Source: Euryarchaeota archaeon Ods01 (lineage in GTDB: Archaea; Halobacteriota; Halobacteria; Halobacteriales; Halorutilaceae). Taken from it: 38,470 bases of DNA. Below are positions 23,061-30,934 of the stretch, in pieces (the first letter of the stretch is position 1; each line of letters starts with the position of its first letter). The DNA lies in the NCBI GenBank assembly GCA_028751095.1, contig JAQZCZ010000007.1, positions 1 to 38,470 on the forward strand, in the 5' to 3' direction. The notes under the pieces are model-generated. The model was not told the origin of the DNA and did not search any database. It saw only the letters and a program-made list of their open reading frames with translations. Both the position numbers and the translations under genes were made by a program.

Positions 23061-24568
23061 GTACCGCTCTCGAACTCAGCATAGTCATCGCCTACCTCCT
23101 TGTCGCTCTCGTAGTCGGCGTCCTCGCCTACCGGGTCACCGAACGCCGTGCCGAGGACTACTTCCTCGCCAGCAGAACCTTCGGTACCGTCGTCCTCCTC
23201 TTCACGGTCTTCGCTACCCTCCTCTCGGCGTTCACCTTCTTCGGCGGTCCGAATACGGCGTATCTCCACGGACCCGAGTGGATACTCGTAATGGGTCTGA
23301 TGGACGGCGTACTGTTCGCCGTCCTCTGGTACGTCGTCGGATTCAAGCAGTGGGTCGTAGGGAAGCGGCACGGATACGTCACCCTCGGCGAGATGCTCGG
23401 CGACCGTTTCGGCTCAACCGGACTGCGCGCCCTTGTCGCCGTCGTCTCTCTCGCATGGCTGTTTCCCTACGTCATGCTCCAGCAGATAGGTGCGGGCACG
23501 GCGCTCGTAGGTCTGACCGACGGCGTGGTTCCGTTCTGGGCGGGGGCGACGCTCATTACGGTCTTCATGATTGTCTACGTCGTGGTAGCGGGGATACGCG
23601 GTATAGCGTGGACAGACACGTTACAGGGGGTCTTCATGCTCGTCATGCTCTGGGCGGCGCTCATCTGGGTTCTCGTTGCTGTCGGCGGTCCGAGCGCCGC
23701 GACCGCACGTCTCGGCGAGGTCGCGCCTGAGTTCCTCGCTCTCGGTAGCGATTTCTACACGCCCCAGCGGATGCTGACCTTCGCTATCAGCATCGCGTTC
23801 GGCGTTGCCATGTTTCCGCAGGTCAACCAGCGTTTCTTCACCGCGGGTTCGGAGACGGTCCTCAAACGCTCGCTCGCCCTCTGGCCCGTACTCGTTGTCC
23901 TCCTGTTTGTCCCCGCCTTCCTTCTCGGTGCGTGGGGACGCGGATTGGTCGAGGCTGACGTAGCCGCGGGTGACAACGTCCTACCGATACTTCTCGCCGA
24001 GTACACTCCCGCGTGGTTCGCCGCCCTCGTCGTCGCAGGCGCTATCGCCGCCATGATGTCGTCTTCCGACTCGATGCTCCTGTCGGGTTCGTCGTACTTT
24101 ACCCGTGACATCTACCGTCCTCTGGTCGATGACGGAATCACCGAACGAGGCGAGGACCTACTCGGACGCGTCGGTGTCGTCGTCTTCGCGTTCGCCGCCC
24201 TCATTGCCAGCCTATACGTCGGCGGCGAGGCAGAGGTAGGTGTCGTTGGCGATATACTCGTTGACATAGGCGACACAGCCTTCGGAGGCTTCGCCCAACT
24301 CGCCTTCCCCGTTATCGTATCCCTATACTGGCGCGGCGCGACACGCGACGGCGTCGTTTCGGCTATTCTGGTCAGCCAAGCCGCGTACGTCTCGGGGGTT
24401 CTCGTGCCCGAGTACGCTACCCTTCCTTTCGTCGGAACCGTCCGCGTGGGACTCGCCGAGACCTACTTCGGCTGGGGAATCTCGCTCTACTGCATGCTCT
24501 TAGGTCTCGTCGTCGCAGTCGCCGTCTCATACGTCACGCGACCGACCGCAGACGAAGCCGGATTTTAA
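23057..24568 (+). CDS. Sodium:solute symporter family (SSF) transporter
   Basis: A 503-residue integral membrane carrier with about 13 hydrophobic segments that imports a small solute with sodium. Features are TERRAEDYFLASRTFG at the N terminus, GGPNTAYLHGPEW, GYVTLGEMLGDRFGS and the family block IAAMMSSSDSMLLSGSSYFTRDIY. The substrate is not evident; pantothenate-, proline- or carboxylate-like substrates are all possible. The start appears to be TTG overlapping the previous stop (TTGA), preceded by a G-rich GACGGGGG; no ATG or GTG exists in frame near the family N terminus. Confidence 0.88.
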   Translation: MSTALELSIVIAYLLVALVVGVLAYRVTERRAEDYFLASRTFGTVVLLFTVFATLLSAFTFFGGPNTAYLHGPEWILVMGLMDGVLFAVLWYVVGFKQWVVGKRHGYVTLGEMLGDRFGSTGLRALVAVVSLAWLFPYVMLQQIGAGTALVGLTDGVVPFWAGATLITVFMIVYVVVAGIRGIAWTDTLQGVFMLVMLWAALIWVLVAVGGPSAATARLGEVAPEFLALGSDFYTPQRMLTFAISIAFGVAMFPQVNQRFFTAGSETVLKRSLALWPVLVVLLFVPAFLLGAWGRGLVEADVAAGDNVLPILLAEYTPAWFAALVVAGAIAAMMSSSDSMLLSGSSYFTRDIYRPLVDDGITERGEDLLGRVGVVVFAFAALIASLYVGGEAEVGVVGDILVDIGDTAFGGFAQLAFPVIVSLYWRGATRDGVVSAILVSQAAYVSGVLVPEYATLPFVGTVRVGLAETYFGWGISLYCMLLGLVVAVAVSYVTRPTADEAGF

Positions 24569-24580
24569 CGTCGCGTTGAA

Positions 24581-25135
24581 GTGTACCGACGACGTTTCGC
24601 CGACGTGAGAACCGAACGCGTACCGCCGTCATCGTCCGCCTACTCGGACACCCTCCTCCGTCTCCTACGCGAAACCGACGACGAGTTTGTGCCGCCTCTG
24701 AGCGCCCGCTCCGGCACGTTTGACGATTCCTTCGAGGGTGACGCCGGAGTGGAGCGTTACCACGCCGACACGCTCGACGAGGAGTACTTCGTCGCACTCA
24801 GTGACCGATACGACGACCGCCGCGCCGTCGGCTTCCTGTCGTTCCGCCGTGACTTCTCTAAGACCGCCATCGAACCGTACGTTCCGGCGACCTACGTCGT
24901 CACCGTTGCCGTCTCTCCCGAGAGCCGCGGCGAGGGATACGGAAACGCTCTTTACGACGCCTTGTTTGAGACAGCCGAAGACCCTTACGTGGCTACAAAG
25001 ACGTGGGACACCAACGACGCGCACGCCTCCCTTCTCCGTTCGCGTGGCTTTGAGGAGGTCAAACGTCTCGTCGACGACCGACGCGACGGCGTTGACACGG
25101 TCTACTTCGCCCGTCCAACGGACCGCAAGAGGTAA
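24581..25135 (+). CDS. GNAT-family N-acetyltransferase
   Basis: A 184-residue acetyltransferase. The acetyl-CoA loop is seen in VAVSPESRGEGYGNALYDAL (R-G-x-G-x-G type), and NDAHASLLRSRGFEEV is the usual C-terminal block. The first 80 residues carry little similarity and may recognise the substrate, which is unknown. It starts with GTG 12 nt after the symporter stop, so operon transcription is likely. Confidence 0.8.
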   Translation: MYRRRFADVRTERVPPSSSAYSDTLLRLLRETDDEFVPPLSARSGTFDDSFEGDAGVERYHADTLDEEYFVALSDRYDDRRAVGFLSFRRDFSKTAIEPYVPATYVVTVAVSPESRGEGYGNALYDALFETAEDPYVATKTWDTNDAHASLLRSRGFEEVKRLVDDRRDGVDTVYFARPTDRKR

Positions 25136-25159
25136 CCCGAAGCCCACGCTACGCCGAAC

Positions 25160-25681
25160 GTGGAACGAGCAGAAGTACTACGTCTCGGACACCGACCCGA
25201 GCGCGACGAGCGCCTTACGACACACGTCTGTCTCACCGCCCGAGCCTTTGGAGCCGATGCGGTACACGTCGACGGCAACGGCTCCGGTCCTGTTGAGACT
25301 GCCGACGAGGTGACGCGCCGTTTTGGCGGCGACTTCGACGCCGGCACCGTCGAATCCCCGCGCTCGGTCATGAGCGGCTTCGACGGCAACGTCGTCCATC
25401 TCACGATGTACGGCGAACCCGTGCAGGACGTGGTCGACGAGGTGCGCGACGAGCCCGTTCTCGCGGTCGTCGGGGCAGGGAAGGTTGATGGCTGGGTCTA
25501 CGGCGAAACGGACTACAACGTCGGCGTCACCAACCAGCCCCACTCCGAGGTCGCGGCTCTCGCCGTCTTCCTACACGAGTACTTCGACGGCGACGAGCTT
25601 GACGCGTCGTTCGTCGGCGGCGAGGTTGAGGTCGTTCCGTCGGAGCGCGGAAAGAAGACGCGGTCTAAAGACTCTCGATAG
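25160..25681 (+). CDS. trm56: tRNA (cytidine(56)-2'-O)-methyltransferase aTrm56
   Basis: A 173-residue SPOUT methyltransferase specific to archaea that methylates the ribose of C56 in the T loop of t[23 protein letters not shown] and [11 protein letters not shown] at the start, and [20 protein letters not shown] with [17 protein letters not shown] in the knot region, are diagnostic. It begins at GTG 24 nt after the GNAT gene. Its 3' end overlaps convergent nac by 17 bp. Confidence 0.93.
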   Translation: MERAEVLRLGHRPERDERLTTHVCLTARAFGADAVHVDGNGSGPVETADEVTRRFGGDFDAGTVESPRSVMSGFDGNVVHLTMYGEPVQDVVDEVRDEPVLAVVGAGKVDGWVYGETDYNVGVTNQPHSEVAALAVFLHEYFDGDELDASFVGGEVEVVPSERGKKTRSKDSR

Positions 25682-25988
25682 CCGCCGCGAGGTCGCCGTC
25701 CGTCTTCTTTAGTGCGTCCCGCGCCGTCTCCTCGTCAACGTCAGCCTGCTCGGCTACGAGTTCGACGTCGTCCTCGTCTATACGCGACCTCTCGGTCGAG
25801 TCTCCGACGACCTGATACGTCTTCTGTCCCTGAGCCTCTATCGCGTTCACGTCGGCGTTGTCTATGACTATCTCCTTCGTTCCTGTCTTGATTACGACTT
25901 CCTCGACGCCTTCTATCTCCTCCATATCGACGCCCATCTGTTTCATCATCTTCTTCATCCGTCGGGAGTCTCCTCCTCCTCCGAACAT
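25665..25988 (-). CDS. nac: Nascent polypeptide-associated complex protein (archaeal NAC)
   Basis: A 107-residue ribosome-associated chaperone. [20 protein letters not shown] opens the protein, the NAC beta-barrel spans [13 protein letters not shown] to KTYQVVG, and the C terminus is a UBA-like helix bundle ([20 protein letters not shown]). The start at 25988 matches the family. It follows the 26029-26322 gene on the same strand after a T-rich spacer. Confidence 0.94.
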   Translation of the reverse strand: MFGGGGDSRRMKKMMKQMGVDMEEIEGVEEVVIKTGTKEIVIDNADVNAIEAQGQKTYQVVGDSTERSRIDEDDVELVAEQADVDEETARDALKKTDGDLAAAIESL

Positions 25989-26013
25989 AGCCGACGGTTC
26001 GCGTTGGAGGAAC

Positions 26014-26019
26014 AAAAAA
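26014..26019 (-). terminator. T-run between membrane-protein gene and nac
   Basis: On the minus strand the spacer reads CGTTTTTTGTTC, a run of six T just after the stop of the upstream gene. Archaeal RNA polymerase can terminate at such runs; it might instead be part of the nac promoter. Confidence 0.3.
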
Positions 26020-26028
26020 CGAACGGTG

Positions 26029-26322
26029 CTACTCTTCTCCGCCTTCTGCGCCGTCCTCTTCGCCGACGTTTCCTCCTTCTGACGTGTCCGTCCCGCGTAC
26101 CTTTGCTAACTGACGGACGAAAGCCGCGGCGACCAGAAGGAGGACGGCGAGGTTGAAGAACGCCTCGAACAGGTCGGCGTACTCGCGTGGTGCCCATACG
26201 TCGATAAACGCCACGACGCTCCAGTAGAACCGGAGCGCGAGGTAGACGCCGACGACTACGAGCGCGGCGAGGACGGCTTTCTGTGCGTACTCTTCGGCTC
26301 CTTCGGGGAGTCTATCTGTCAT
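26029..26322 (-). CDS. Small two-segment membrane protein of unknown function
   Basis: A 97-residue protein with two membrane segments (about 16-38 and 56-72) separated by a short loop, and an acidic Gly/Glu-rich tail. I do not recognise a family. Its ATG overlaps the stop of the surface-protein gene (ATGA), so the two are made together and may act together at the cell surface. Confidence 0.7.
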   Translation of the reverse strand: MTDRLPEGAEEYAQKAVLAALVVVGVYLALRFYWSVVAFIDVWAPREYADLFEAFFNLAVLLLVAAAFVRQLAKVRGTDTSEGGNVGEEDGAEGGEE

Positions 26323-27323
26323 TCTTTCTTCCTCCTTGCTAACGTGAACGCCACGAGGGCGACGAGTGCGGCGACCGCACCGAATCCTGACATATCTTCG
26401 GGCGCGTCGTCCTCGTCGTCCACGTCTTCCTCTAGCTGTTGCCGTAACTCAGCGAGTTCCTCGTCACGCGGGTCGGCGAAGTCCTCGACCTCTAGACCTG
26501 TCTCACGCACCGTCTCGTTCGCCTCTATCCGTTCTTCGGGGTCGAGGTTGGCGGCGCTCCGGTGTGTCGCTACGATGTTGTCGTCCTGCCACAGCGTTGC
26601 GTCGAGGTAGTAGTCGTAGTCCTCGGGAACGGTCAGGTCGACCGAGGGACGCTCGGTCGAACCCGCGGCGACAGAAACGTCAACCTCCTCCTCTGCGGCG
26701 ACTATACCCGAGTCAGCCTGACGTGCCTTGACGACGAGCGTCGCGTCCTCGCGGTCGTCTCCTTCGTTGGTCAGGAACGAGACGGTACTGAGTTCGACGG
26801 TTTCGCCCGCGGCGGACGAGACGCTGAACTCAACCGCGGGCTGAAGCGGGAACGAGTGGAATCCGAGTTCACTCGTCGCGTAATCGGGCTGAACAGTCCC
26901 GACACCTGAAACTGACTTCGAGCCTGTCGTAACGCGTTCGTCGCCCGCGTAGACGATGACATCGAAACCGTAGTCTCCTTCGCGTTCAACGACGACCGGT
27001 ACCCTGACCTCCGTCTCGCCGTCACCCTCTATCTCGCCGACATCGTACGTTTCCTCGGCGGCGAGAAGCCCCGTATCCGTCCTTGTAGCGCGGACGATGA
27101 CCGAGACGTTCTCAGTCATCCCTCCGCGGTGTGCGAGACGGACGACGGTGTCGAGTTCGACCGTTTCTCCCGTCACCTCGCCCAGCGCTACGTCGGTCTC
27201 CGCGACGCGCACGTCGCCTTCGGTCGTCGGCTCCTCGGCGGTAAGCGAGACGCCGACCGCGACAGCCGCCGCGACGACGATAACACCGACGGCGGCGACT
27301 GCGAGCTTCTTCTCTATGCTCAT
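26319..27323 (-). CDS. Surface protein with two CARDB-like repeats and PGF-CTERM-like tail
   Basis: A 334-residue exported protein. Residues 7-30 are a hydrophobic signal or anchor. Two related beta domains follow (about 38-140 and 165-262): each has a block like ATRTDTGLLAAEETYDV or KARQADSGIVAAEEEVDV, then a D-Y-x-x-D-x stretch, so they look like an internal duplication. A helical acidic region precedes [24 protein letters not shown], which resembles the PGF-CTERM signal cut by archaeosortase except that Pro is replaced by Ser. TAAAG-t-CTTTA at 27349-27359 is a likely promoter. Function unknown. Confidence 0.7.
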   Translation of the reverse strand: MSIEKKLAVAAVGVIVVAAAVAVGVSLTAEEPTTEGDVRVAETDVALGEVTGETVELDTVVRLAHRGGMTENVSVIVRATRTDTGLLAAEETYDVGEIEGDGETEVRVPVVVEREGDYGFDVIVYAGDERVTTGSKSVSGVGTVQPDYATSELGFHSFPLQPAVEFSVSSAAGETVELSTVSFLTNEGDDREDATLVVKARQADSGIVAAEEEVDVSVAAGSTERPSVDLTVPEDYDYYLDATLWQDDNIVATHRSAANLDPEERIEANETVRETGLEVEDFADPRDEELAELRQQLEEDVDDEDDAPEDMSGFGAVAALVALVAFTLARRKKE

Positions 27324-27456
27324 TGAGGAGGGATTGAGGTGCGCGGGATAAAGTCTTTACCTAGGCTAAAACGAGAGCTTCAGTTAACTGACACTTTGGG
27401 TGATTGAACCCGTGAAACCGCAAAAAGTAAGCCTACGCAACGACTCGCCGCTGATA

Positions 27457-27583
27457 ATGTCGGCTCACATCGGCGCGTTCTTAATCCTTCTCTCTTTCCA
27501 ACTCTTCCTTGCGTTTACCGTCTTTGCAGACGCGCGGCTGAACAGCAGTCAGTCGCCCGCACTCTGGGCTTTACTAGGTTTAC
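27457..27583 (+). pseudogene. 5' part of a membrane zinc-ribbon gene split by the tnpB element
   Basis: Forty-two codons encode MSAHIGAFLILLSFQLFL, more membrane segment, and SPALWALLGL, then enter the mobile element. The missing second half is found at 29112-29290. The ATG at 27457 follows an AAAAAGTAAG box by about 26 nt. Other haloarchaeal small proteins have this layout: two membrane helices, then a zinc ribbon. The frame also stays open from GTG 27400 but that lies before the promoter-like box. Confidence 0.7.
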
Positions 27584-27601
27584 AGGTGATACAGCAGAAT
27601 G

Positions 27602-27621
27602 CCCCCGCCTTTAGGCGGGGG
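27602..27621 (+). repeat. Left-end hairpin of the tnpB element
   Basis: CCCCCGCC-TTTA-GGCGGGGG forms a perfect 8-bp stem. IS605 transposases recognise such subterminal hairpins. A related CTTTAGGCG loop occurs at the right end (29089-29097). Confidence 0.75.
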
Positions 27622-27713
27622 ATGAATGCGTCAACCCCTTAGCCTACCGCGCCACGTAAACCCACTTGGATATTCGTTGCCTTTATATGCTCTACAGGCG
27701 ATATACAATTGTA

Positions 27714-28769
27714 ATGGTCACGACGACGGTGACGGTAAAGTTCCATCAACCCACCCGTGAACGTAGACGCGAATGGCAGAAAGCCATGCGTCTCTACCGT
27801 GACACCAAACAGTACGTCATAGACGGGTGGGAGAACGGCAACTTCGGTATGTCCGTCACCACGTCGGAGATAGACAACGAACTCTACGCCGCTATTCAAA
27901 ACCAAGCCATACGCGAGGCTAAGAGCGACTACAAACGCGACGGTATCGCAGAGTACCACCAGAGCCAACCTTTCGCCGTTAACAACCAGAACTGGGAGGT
28001 TGACACTACCGACAACGGCAACGTCGTTATAGGGTTCCCGTGTATGAGCGGTTGGTGGTATACTCCGGTAGAAGTCTACGACGAAGTAGACGAAGCCGTA
28101 CAAAAACTCATAGACGGTGAAGCCGATAAGTCACGGCTACAAGTCTACCGTCGTGGTTCTGAATGGTATGCCACCTTCAACGTTGAACACGAGCAATATG
28201 TGGGTGGCGAAACACCTGTCGGTGTAGATGTAGGACACAACCACGTTCTCGCCGTCCGTGTACCCGACGAGGACGAATCCATGCTCGTATCCGGTAAGGA
28301 AGCGAAGTACGTCCGGCGTAAGTATCGTTCCCTACGTCATTCGCTACAACAAGCGGGTGCGCTTCGCGCACGTAACCGCGTGGGTAACAAAGAACAGCGT
28401 CGGATTAAGGACATGAACCATAAACTCTCCCGTCAACTCGTAGAGTTTGCTTCCAAGTTTGAGAACGCCGTGATACGTATGGAGGACTTAGAAGGCATAC
28501 GCGACGGTAACGGTTGGGATGGCGTCCACTCGTGGCATTTCTACCAGCTACAGGAGTTCGTCACGTACAAAGCAGAGAAAGAAGGTATCGAGGTTGAGAA
28601 GGTAGACCCGAACAACACGAGTCAGACGTGTTCAGAGTGTGGTGAAGATGAAGACACGGTACGTGACGGCGACCACTTCGTGTGTCATGAGTGTGGGTAC
28701 GAACGCCACGCAGACCTAAACGCGGCGAACAACATAGCGAGACGGGAGGGTGAAACTTGCTCGGCGTAA
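27714..28769 (+). CDS. tnpB: TnpB RNA-guided nuclease (IS605 OrfB family)
   Basis: A 351-residue TnpB, the family ancestral to Cas12 that uses an omega-RNA from the element's right end to cut matching DNA. All RuvC residues are present: D172 in VGVDVGHN, E257 in IRMEDLEG and D334 in [11 protein letters not shown]. The zinc ribbon C306/C309/C324/C327 is intact, so the nuclease looks active. The start at 27714 ([10 protein letters not shown]) follows CTTTATATG by about 24 nt; the frame is open further upstream but lacks similarity there. Base composition looks more AT-rich than its neighbours, consistent with transfer. Confidence 0.9.
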   Translation: MVTTTVTVKFHQPTRERRREWQKAMRLYRDTKQYVIDGWENGNFGMSVTTSEIDNELYAAIQNQAIREAKSDYKRDGIAEYHQSQPFAVNNQNWEVDTTDNGNVVIGFPCMSGWWYTPVEVYDEVDEAVQKLIDGEADKSRLQVYRRGSEWYATFNVEHEQYVGGETPVGVDVGHNHVLAVRVPDEDESMLVSGKEAKYVRRKYRSLRHSLQQAGALRARNRVGNKEQRRIKDMNHKLSRQLVEFASKFENAVIRMEDLEGIRDGNGWDGVHSWHFYQLQEFVTYKAEKEGIEVEKVDPNNTSQTCSECGEDEDTVRDGDHFVCHECGYERHADLNAANNIARREGETCSA

Positions 28770-29111
28770 CAGTCCGGCTGACGAACCGAGTGCCACGCGG
28801 GATTAGACAACCCGCCGTTGTTTTGACGCCTACCGTGAGTAGGGTGGAAGGCGGCTTTGACACCGCTACATGTGCTGTAAAGGAGTGTCGGAGTAATAAC
28901 GACACCCAACCTATGAAGGAGTCACGCGAAAGCGTACCCGAACTCCGAGGAAAGGCACAACCTTAATATCCCCTTCGGGGATTCCCGCGTACGTCAATCG
29001 AAGATTGACGTGCTCGTCAGAGCGAGGCTCTGACGAACGTTCGTGAATCGGAGATTCACGAGCAAGCGAATCTTCGATTCGCATGCGTCTTTAGGCGCGG
29101 GAGGGTGTCAA
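28770..29111 (+). ncRNA. Predicted omega-RNA (sense overlapping transcript) of the tnpB element
   Basis: No convincing gene lies between tnpB and the right end. The stretch can form many stems, for example GCGGG/CCCGC near 28798-28816, GTGTCG/CGACAC (28885-28890 with 28900-28905), and five hairpins from 28968. In IS605-family elements this region makes the guide RNA, ending at the right end so that flanking DNA becomes the guide; in haloarchaea such transcripts were first called sotRNAs. The 5' end is unknown and probably lies inside tnpB. Confidence 0.6.
28968..29082. repeat. Run of five consecutive hairpins with 3-nt loops
   Basis: Five perfect stems follow one another: ATCCCC (28968-28982, loop TTC), ACGTCAATC (28991-29011, loop GAA), TCGTCAGAGC (29014-29036, loop GAG), TCGTGAATC (29041-29061, loop GGA) and GCGAATC (29066-29082, loop TTC). 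Stems are 6-10 bp and gaps 2-8 nt. The stems differ in sequence, so this is not a simple tandem repeat or a CRISPR. It lies within the right part of the tnpB element. Confidence 0.85.
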
Positions 29112-29290
29112 TCGTCGTATTCGCGCCTATCGTCGGCGTTATTCTGTATCTCTTCCTTGGAAGGGACCGGCTGGATACCGCCGACTGCCCGAACTGCGCG
29201 AAGCAGGTCCGTGCGCAGGATAGATACTGCCCGAACTGTGGGACTAATACCGGACGTGTTGAGGAAACGCAAAGCCGAGACGGCGGTTGA
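29112..29290 (+). pseudogene. 3' part of the split membrane zinc-ribbon gene
   Basis: Begins right after the element and encodes VVFAPIVGVILYLFLGRD, a membrane helix and charged edge, then a zinc ribbon with two CPNC motifs and a polar tail. Joined to the upstream half it gives a protein of about 101 residues with ALWALLGLLVVFAPIVG at the junction. A GTG at 29105 inside the element could start translation of this half alone, so a truncated protein may still be made. Confidence 0.7.
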
Positions 29291-29303
29291 GTTAAGGTTA
29301 AGT
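29291..29303 (+). promoter_or_regulatory. TATA-like box of the HTH-CBS gene
   Basis: GTTAAGGTTAAGT, a tandem GTTAAG, ends 24 nt before the ATG at 29328 and starts right after the previous stop. Confidence 0.45.
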
Positions 29304-29327
29304 GCTGTGATTACTACGGGTTATACG

Positions 29328-29882
29328 ATGGAGATACCTACGCCCGAGGACCTACGCGAGAAACGCCAGTCGCTCGGTATGACGCAGAGCGAACTCGCCG
29401 ACCGTGCCGGTGTATCTCAGCCTCTCATCGCACGTATCGAGAACGGCGATGTCGACCCGCGTCTGTCGACCGTCGGACGTATCGTTGAGGTCTTCGAAAC
29501 CGTTGAGGAGGACACGGTTACCTCCGAGGACCTGATGAGCGACGAGGTTATCACTGTCTCGCCCGACGACACCGTACGCGACGCCGTCGAGACGATGCAG
29601 GACGCCCAGTTCTCTCAGCTACCCGTCGTCGAGAACGGCGTCCCCGTCGGTTCGGCGAGTGACGCCATGGTGGCGCGCGCCCGCTCGGAGACCGAAGACC
29701 TGCCGCACGCACCCGTTGAGGAAATCATGGGCGAGTCGTTCCCGACCGTCTCGCCCACCGCCGACCTCGCTACCGTATCCCGCCTCCTTGACCACAGTAG
29801 CGCCGTCCTCGTAACGCGTGAGGGGAAGGTCGCGGGCATTATCACTGACGCCGACATTGCGGCGTACGTAGGCTCGGACTGA
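29328..29882 (+). CDS. HTH-XRE and CBS-domain regulator
   Basis: A 184-residue protein. Residues 7-50 are an XRE-type helix-turn-helix (LGMTQSELADRAGVSQPLIA). Two CBS domains follow (about 64-117 and 124-182; LMSDEVITVSPDDTVRDAVE and IMGESFPTVSPTADLATVSR). CBS pairs bind adenosyl ligands, so this is likely an energy- or SAM-sensing transcription factor of a type common in archaea. Its targets are not evident. The longer open frame upstream runs through the tnpB element and is not real. Confidence 0.88.
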   Translation: MEIPTPEDLREKRQSLGMTQSELADRAGVSQPLIARIENGDVDPRLSTVGRIVEVFETVEEDTVTSEDLMSDEVITVSPDDTVRDAVETMQDAQFSQLPVVENGVPVGSASDAMVARARSETEDLPHAPVEEIMGESFPTVSPTADLATVSRLLDHSSAVLVTREGKVAGIITDADIAAYVGSD

Positions 29883-29920
29883 GGCGTACGAGATAAGAGG
29901 CGGGCGTCCGTAGACCGGCT

Positions 29921-30349
29921 ATGTACGACGACATACTCGTGGCGACCGACGGAAGCGAACACGCGTCGCGCGCCTGCGAACACGCCGTCGAAACCGCGGC
30001 TAAGTTCGACGCGCGCCTCCATGTTCTCCACGCAGTCTCCCCGCGTCTCTCCGAAGTCTTCTCGTCCGACAGCGTCGAGGCTCTCGTAGGCGACGCGACC
30101 GAACACGGCGAGGAGGTTGTTGAGGAGGTCGCCGCAGAAGCCCGAGAGGCGGGCGTCGAGGTAGTGACTCATGTGGAACAGCGCGTCCCTCACGAAGCCA
30201 TACTCGAATACGCCGGCGAAAACGACGTAGACCTAATCGTCGTCGGCTCGCGCGGAAGGTCGGAGAAAAGCCTTAGCGACCGTCTTCTCGGAGGCGTGTC
30301 CGCAAAGGTCGTCTACACGGCGGACGTTCCGGTTCTGACGGTCCGTTAA
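29921..30349 (+). CDS. Universal stress protein, UspA family
   Basis: A 142-residue cytoplasmic protein with the UspA opening ILVATDGSEHASRACEHAV and the terminal VPVLTVR. The nucleotide loop GSRGRSEKSLSDRLLGGVS is slightly longer than the common G-x2-G-x9-G(S/T) pattern and has GG in place of G(S/T), so ATP binding is uncertain. CGAGATAAGAGG about 25-30 nt before the ATG is the likely promoter. Its TAA overlaps the DUF655 stop in a shared TTAA. Confidence 0.88.
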   Translation: MYDDILVATDGSEHASRACEHAVETAAKFDARLHVLHAVSPRLSEVFSSDSVEALVGDATEHGEEVVEEVAAEAREAGVEVVTHVEQRVPHEAILEYAGENDVDLIVVGSRGRSEKSLSDRLLGGVSAKVVYTADVPVLTVR

Positions 30350-30903
30350 CGGACGAAAAGCTGGTACTTCACGTCTTCGCCGCGTATCTCCTGCAGGATA
30401 CGGTCGGAGATGACGCCTGCAGGGTCGTGGAATCCGCTCACGCGTTCCTCTAGGTCGTCGTAGCTCTCGAACGGCTCGTACTTCCGTTCGTCGAGTATCG
30501 TGTTACGTATCTTTTCGCCGACGCCGGGAAGGAGGTCAAGCTGGTGCATACGGATAGTGACCGAGCCTGCTTCGTTGAAGAACTCGACGAAACGGTCCTC
30601 GTCTTCCTCGACGATGTCGTCAACGGCGTAATCGAGTTCGGTCTGGGCGTTCTGCGTGAGACCGTCGTAGTCGATACGCTGTTTGACGCGCTCGACCTTG
30701 TCGCGTTCTTCGTCCCCGACGTAGACGCGGTCTCCTACAGTCACGTCGGCGTCCGAGCGGGGGACCACCTCCAGAAGCGTGAATCCGTCGACGCCGAGAG
30801 CCTGCGCGAGAGCCTCGTCGCTCGCGCGGTCTTCGGACCGACCGGTGGGCATGTAGTCGAGAACGTAGACGTACTCCTCTCTGTCCGAGTCCGTATCTGA
30901 CAT
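30346..30903 (-). CDS. DUF655 family protein, RNA/DNA-binding, translation-linked
   Basis: A 185-residue archaeal protein. The N-terminal part (EEYVYVLDYMPTGRSEDR, then VGDRVYVGDEERDKVERVKQRI) looks like an OB/S1-like fold, and LDLLPGVGEKIRNTILDER is a helix-hairpin-helix. Members are encoded between Rpb4 and KsgA in many archaea and are thought to act in RNA metabolism. The ATG at 30903 has AAGGTG about 7 nt upstream; a GTG three codons earlier is possible. It is the last gene of the L21e-Rpb4 operon here. Confidence 0.88.
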   Translation of the reverse strand: MSDTDSDREEYVYVLDYMPTGRSEDRASDEALAQALGVDGFTLLEVVPRSDADVTVGDRVYVGDEERDKVERVKQRIDYDGLTQNAQTELDYAVDDIVEEDEDRFVEFFNEAGSVTIRMHQLDLLPGVGEKIRNTILDERKYEPFESYDDLEERVSGFHDPAGVISDRILQEIRGEDVKYQLFVR

Positions 30904-30934
30904 TCTGAACACCTTATTTTTCTAAGAACTCTTA

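Larger units (their letters stand above)
27584..29111 (+). mobile_element. IS605/IS1341-type tnpB-only element
   Basis: A 1528-bp element with one gene, tnpB, and no tnpA transposase. The left end has a GC hairpin with loop TTTA (27602-27621); the right end has an imperfect GCGTC-TTTA-GGCGC hairpin and ends GGGTGTCAA. The left flank ends TTTAC. IS200/IS605 elements such as IS608 cut after TTAC on the left and after TCAA on the right, without target duplication. Applying those cuts rejoins the flanking gene in frame, which fixes both ends precisely. Lacking tnpA, it would need a helper to move. Confidence 0.8.

Noticed and set aside
27400-27456. GTG start at 27400 for the split zinc-ribbon gene
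   Set aside because: The AAAAAGTAAG box at 27422-27431 lies downstream of it and at the right distance from ATG 27457.
28757-28966. 69-codon open frame just after tnpB
   Set aside because: No recognised domain; it overlaps the tnpB end and lies in the structured omega-RNA region.
28968-29082. CRISPR array
   Set aside because: The hairpins differ in sequence and there are no regular spacers or repeated direct units; cas genes are absent.
29043-29327. Extension of the HTH-CBS gene upstream to 29043
   Set aside because: The frame crosses the element end and the zinc-ribbon gene fragment in another frame; the family start and promoter support 29328.
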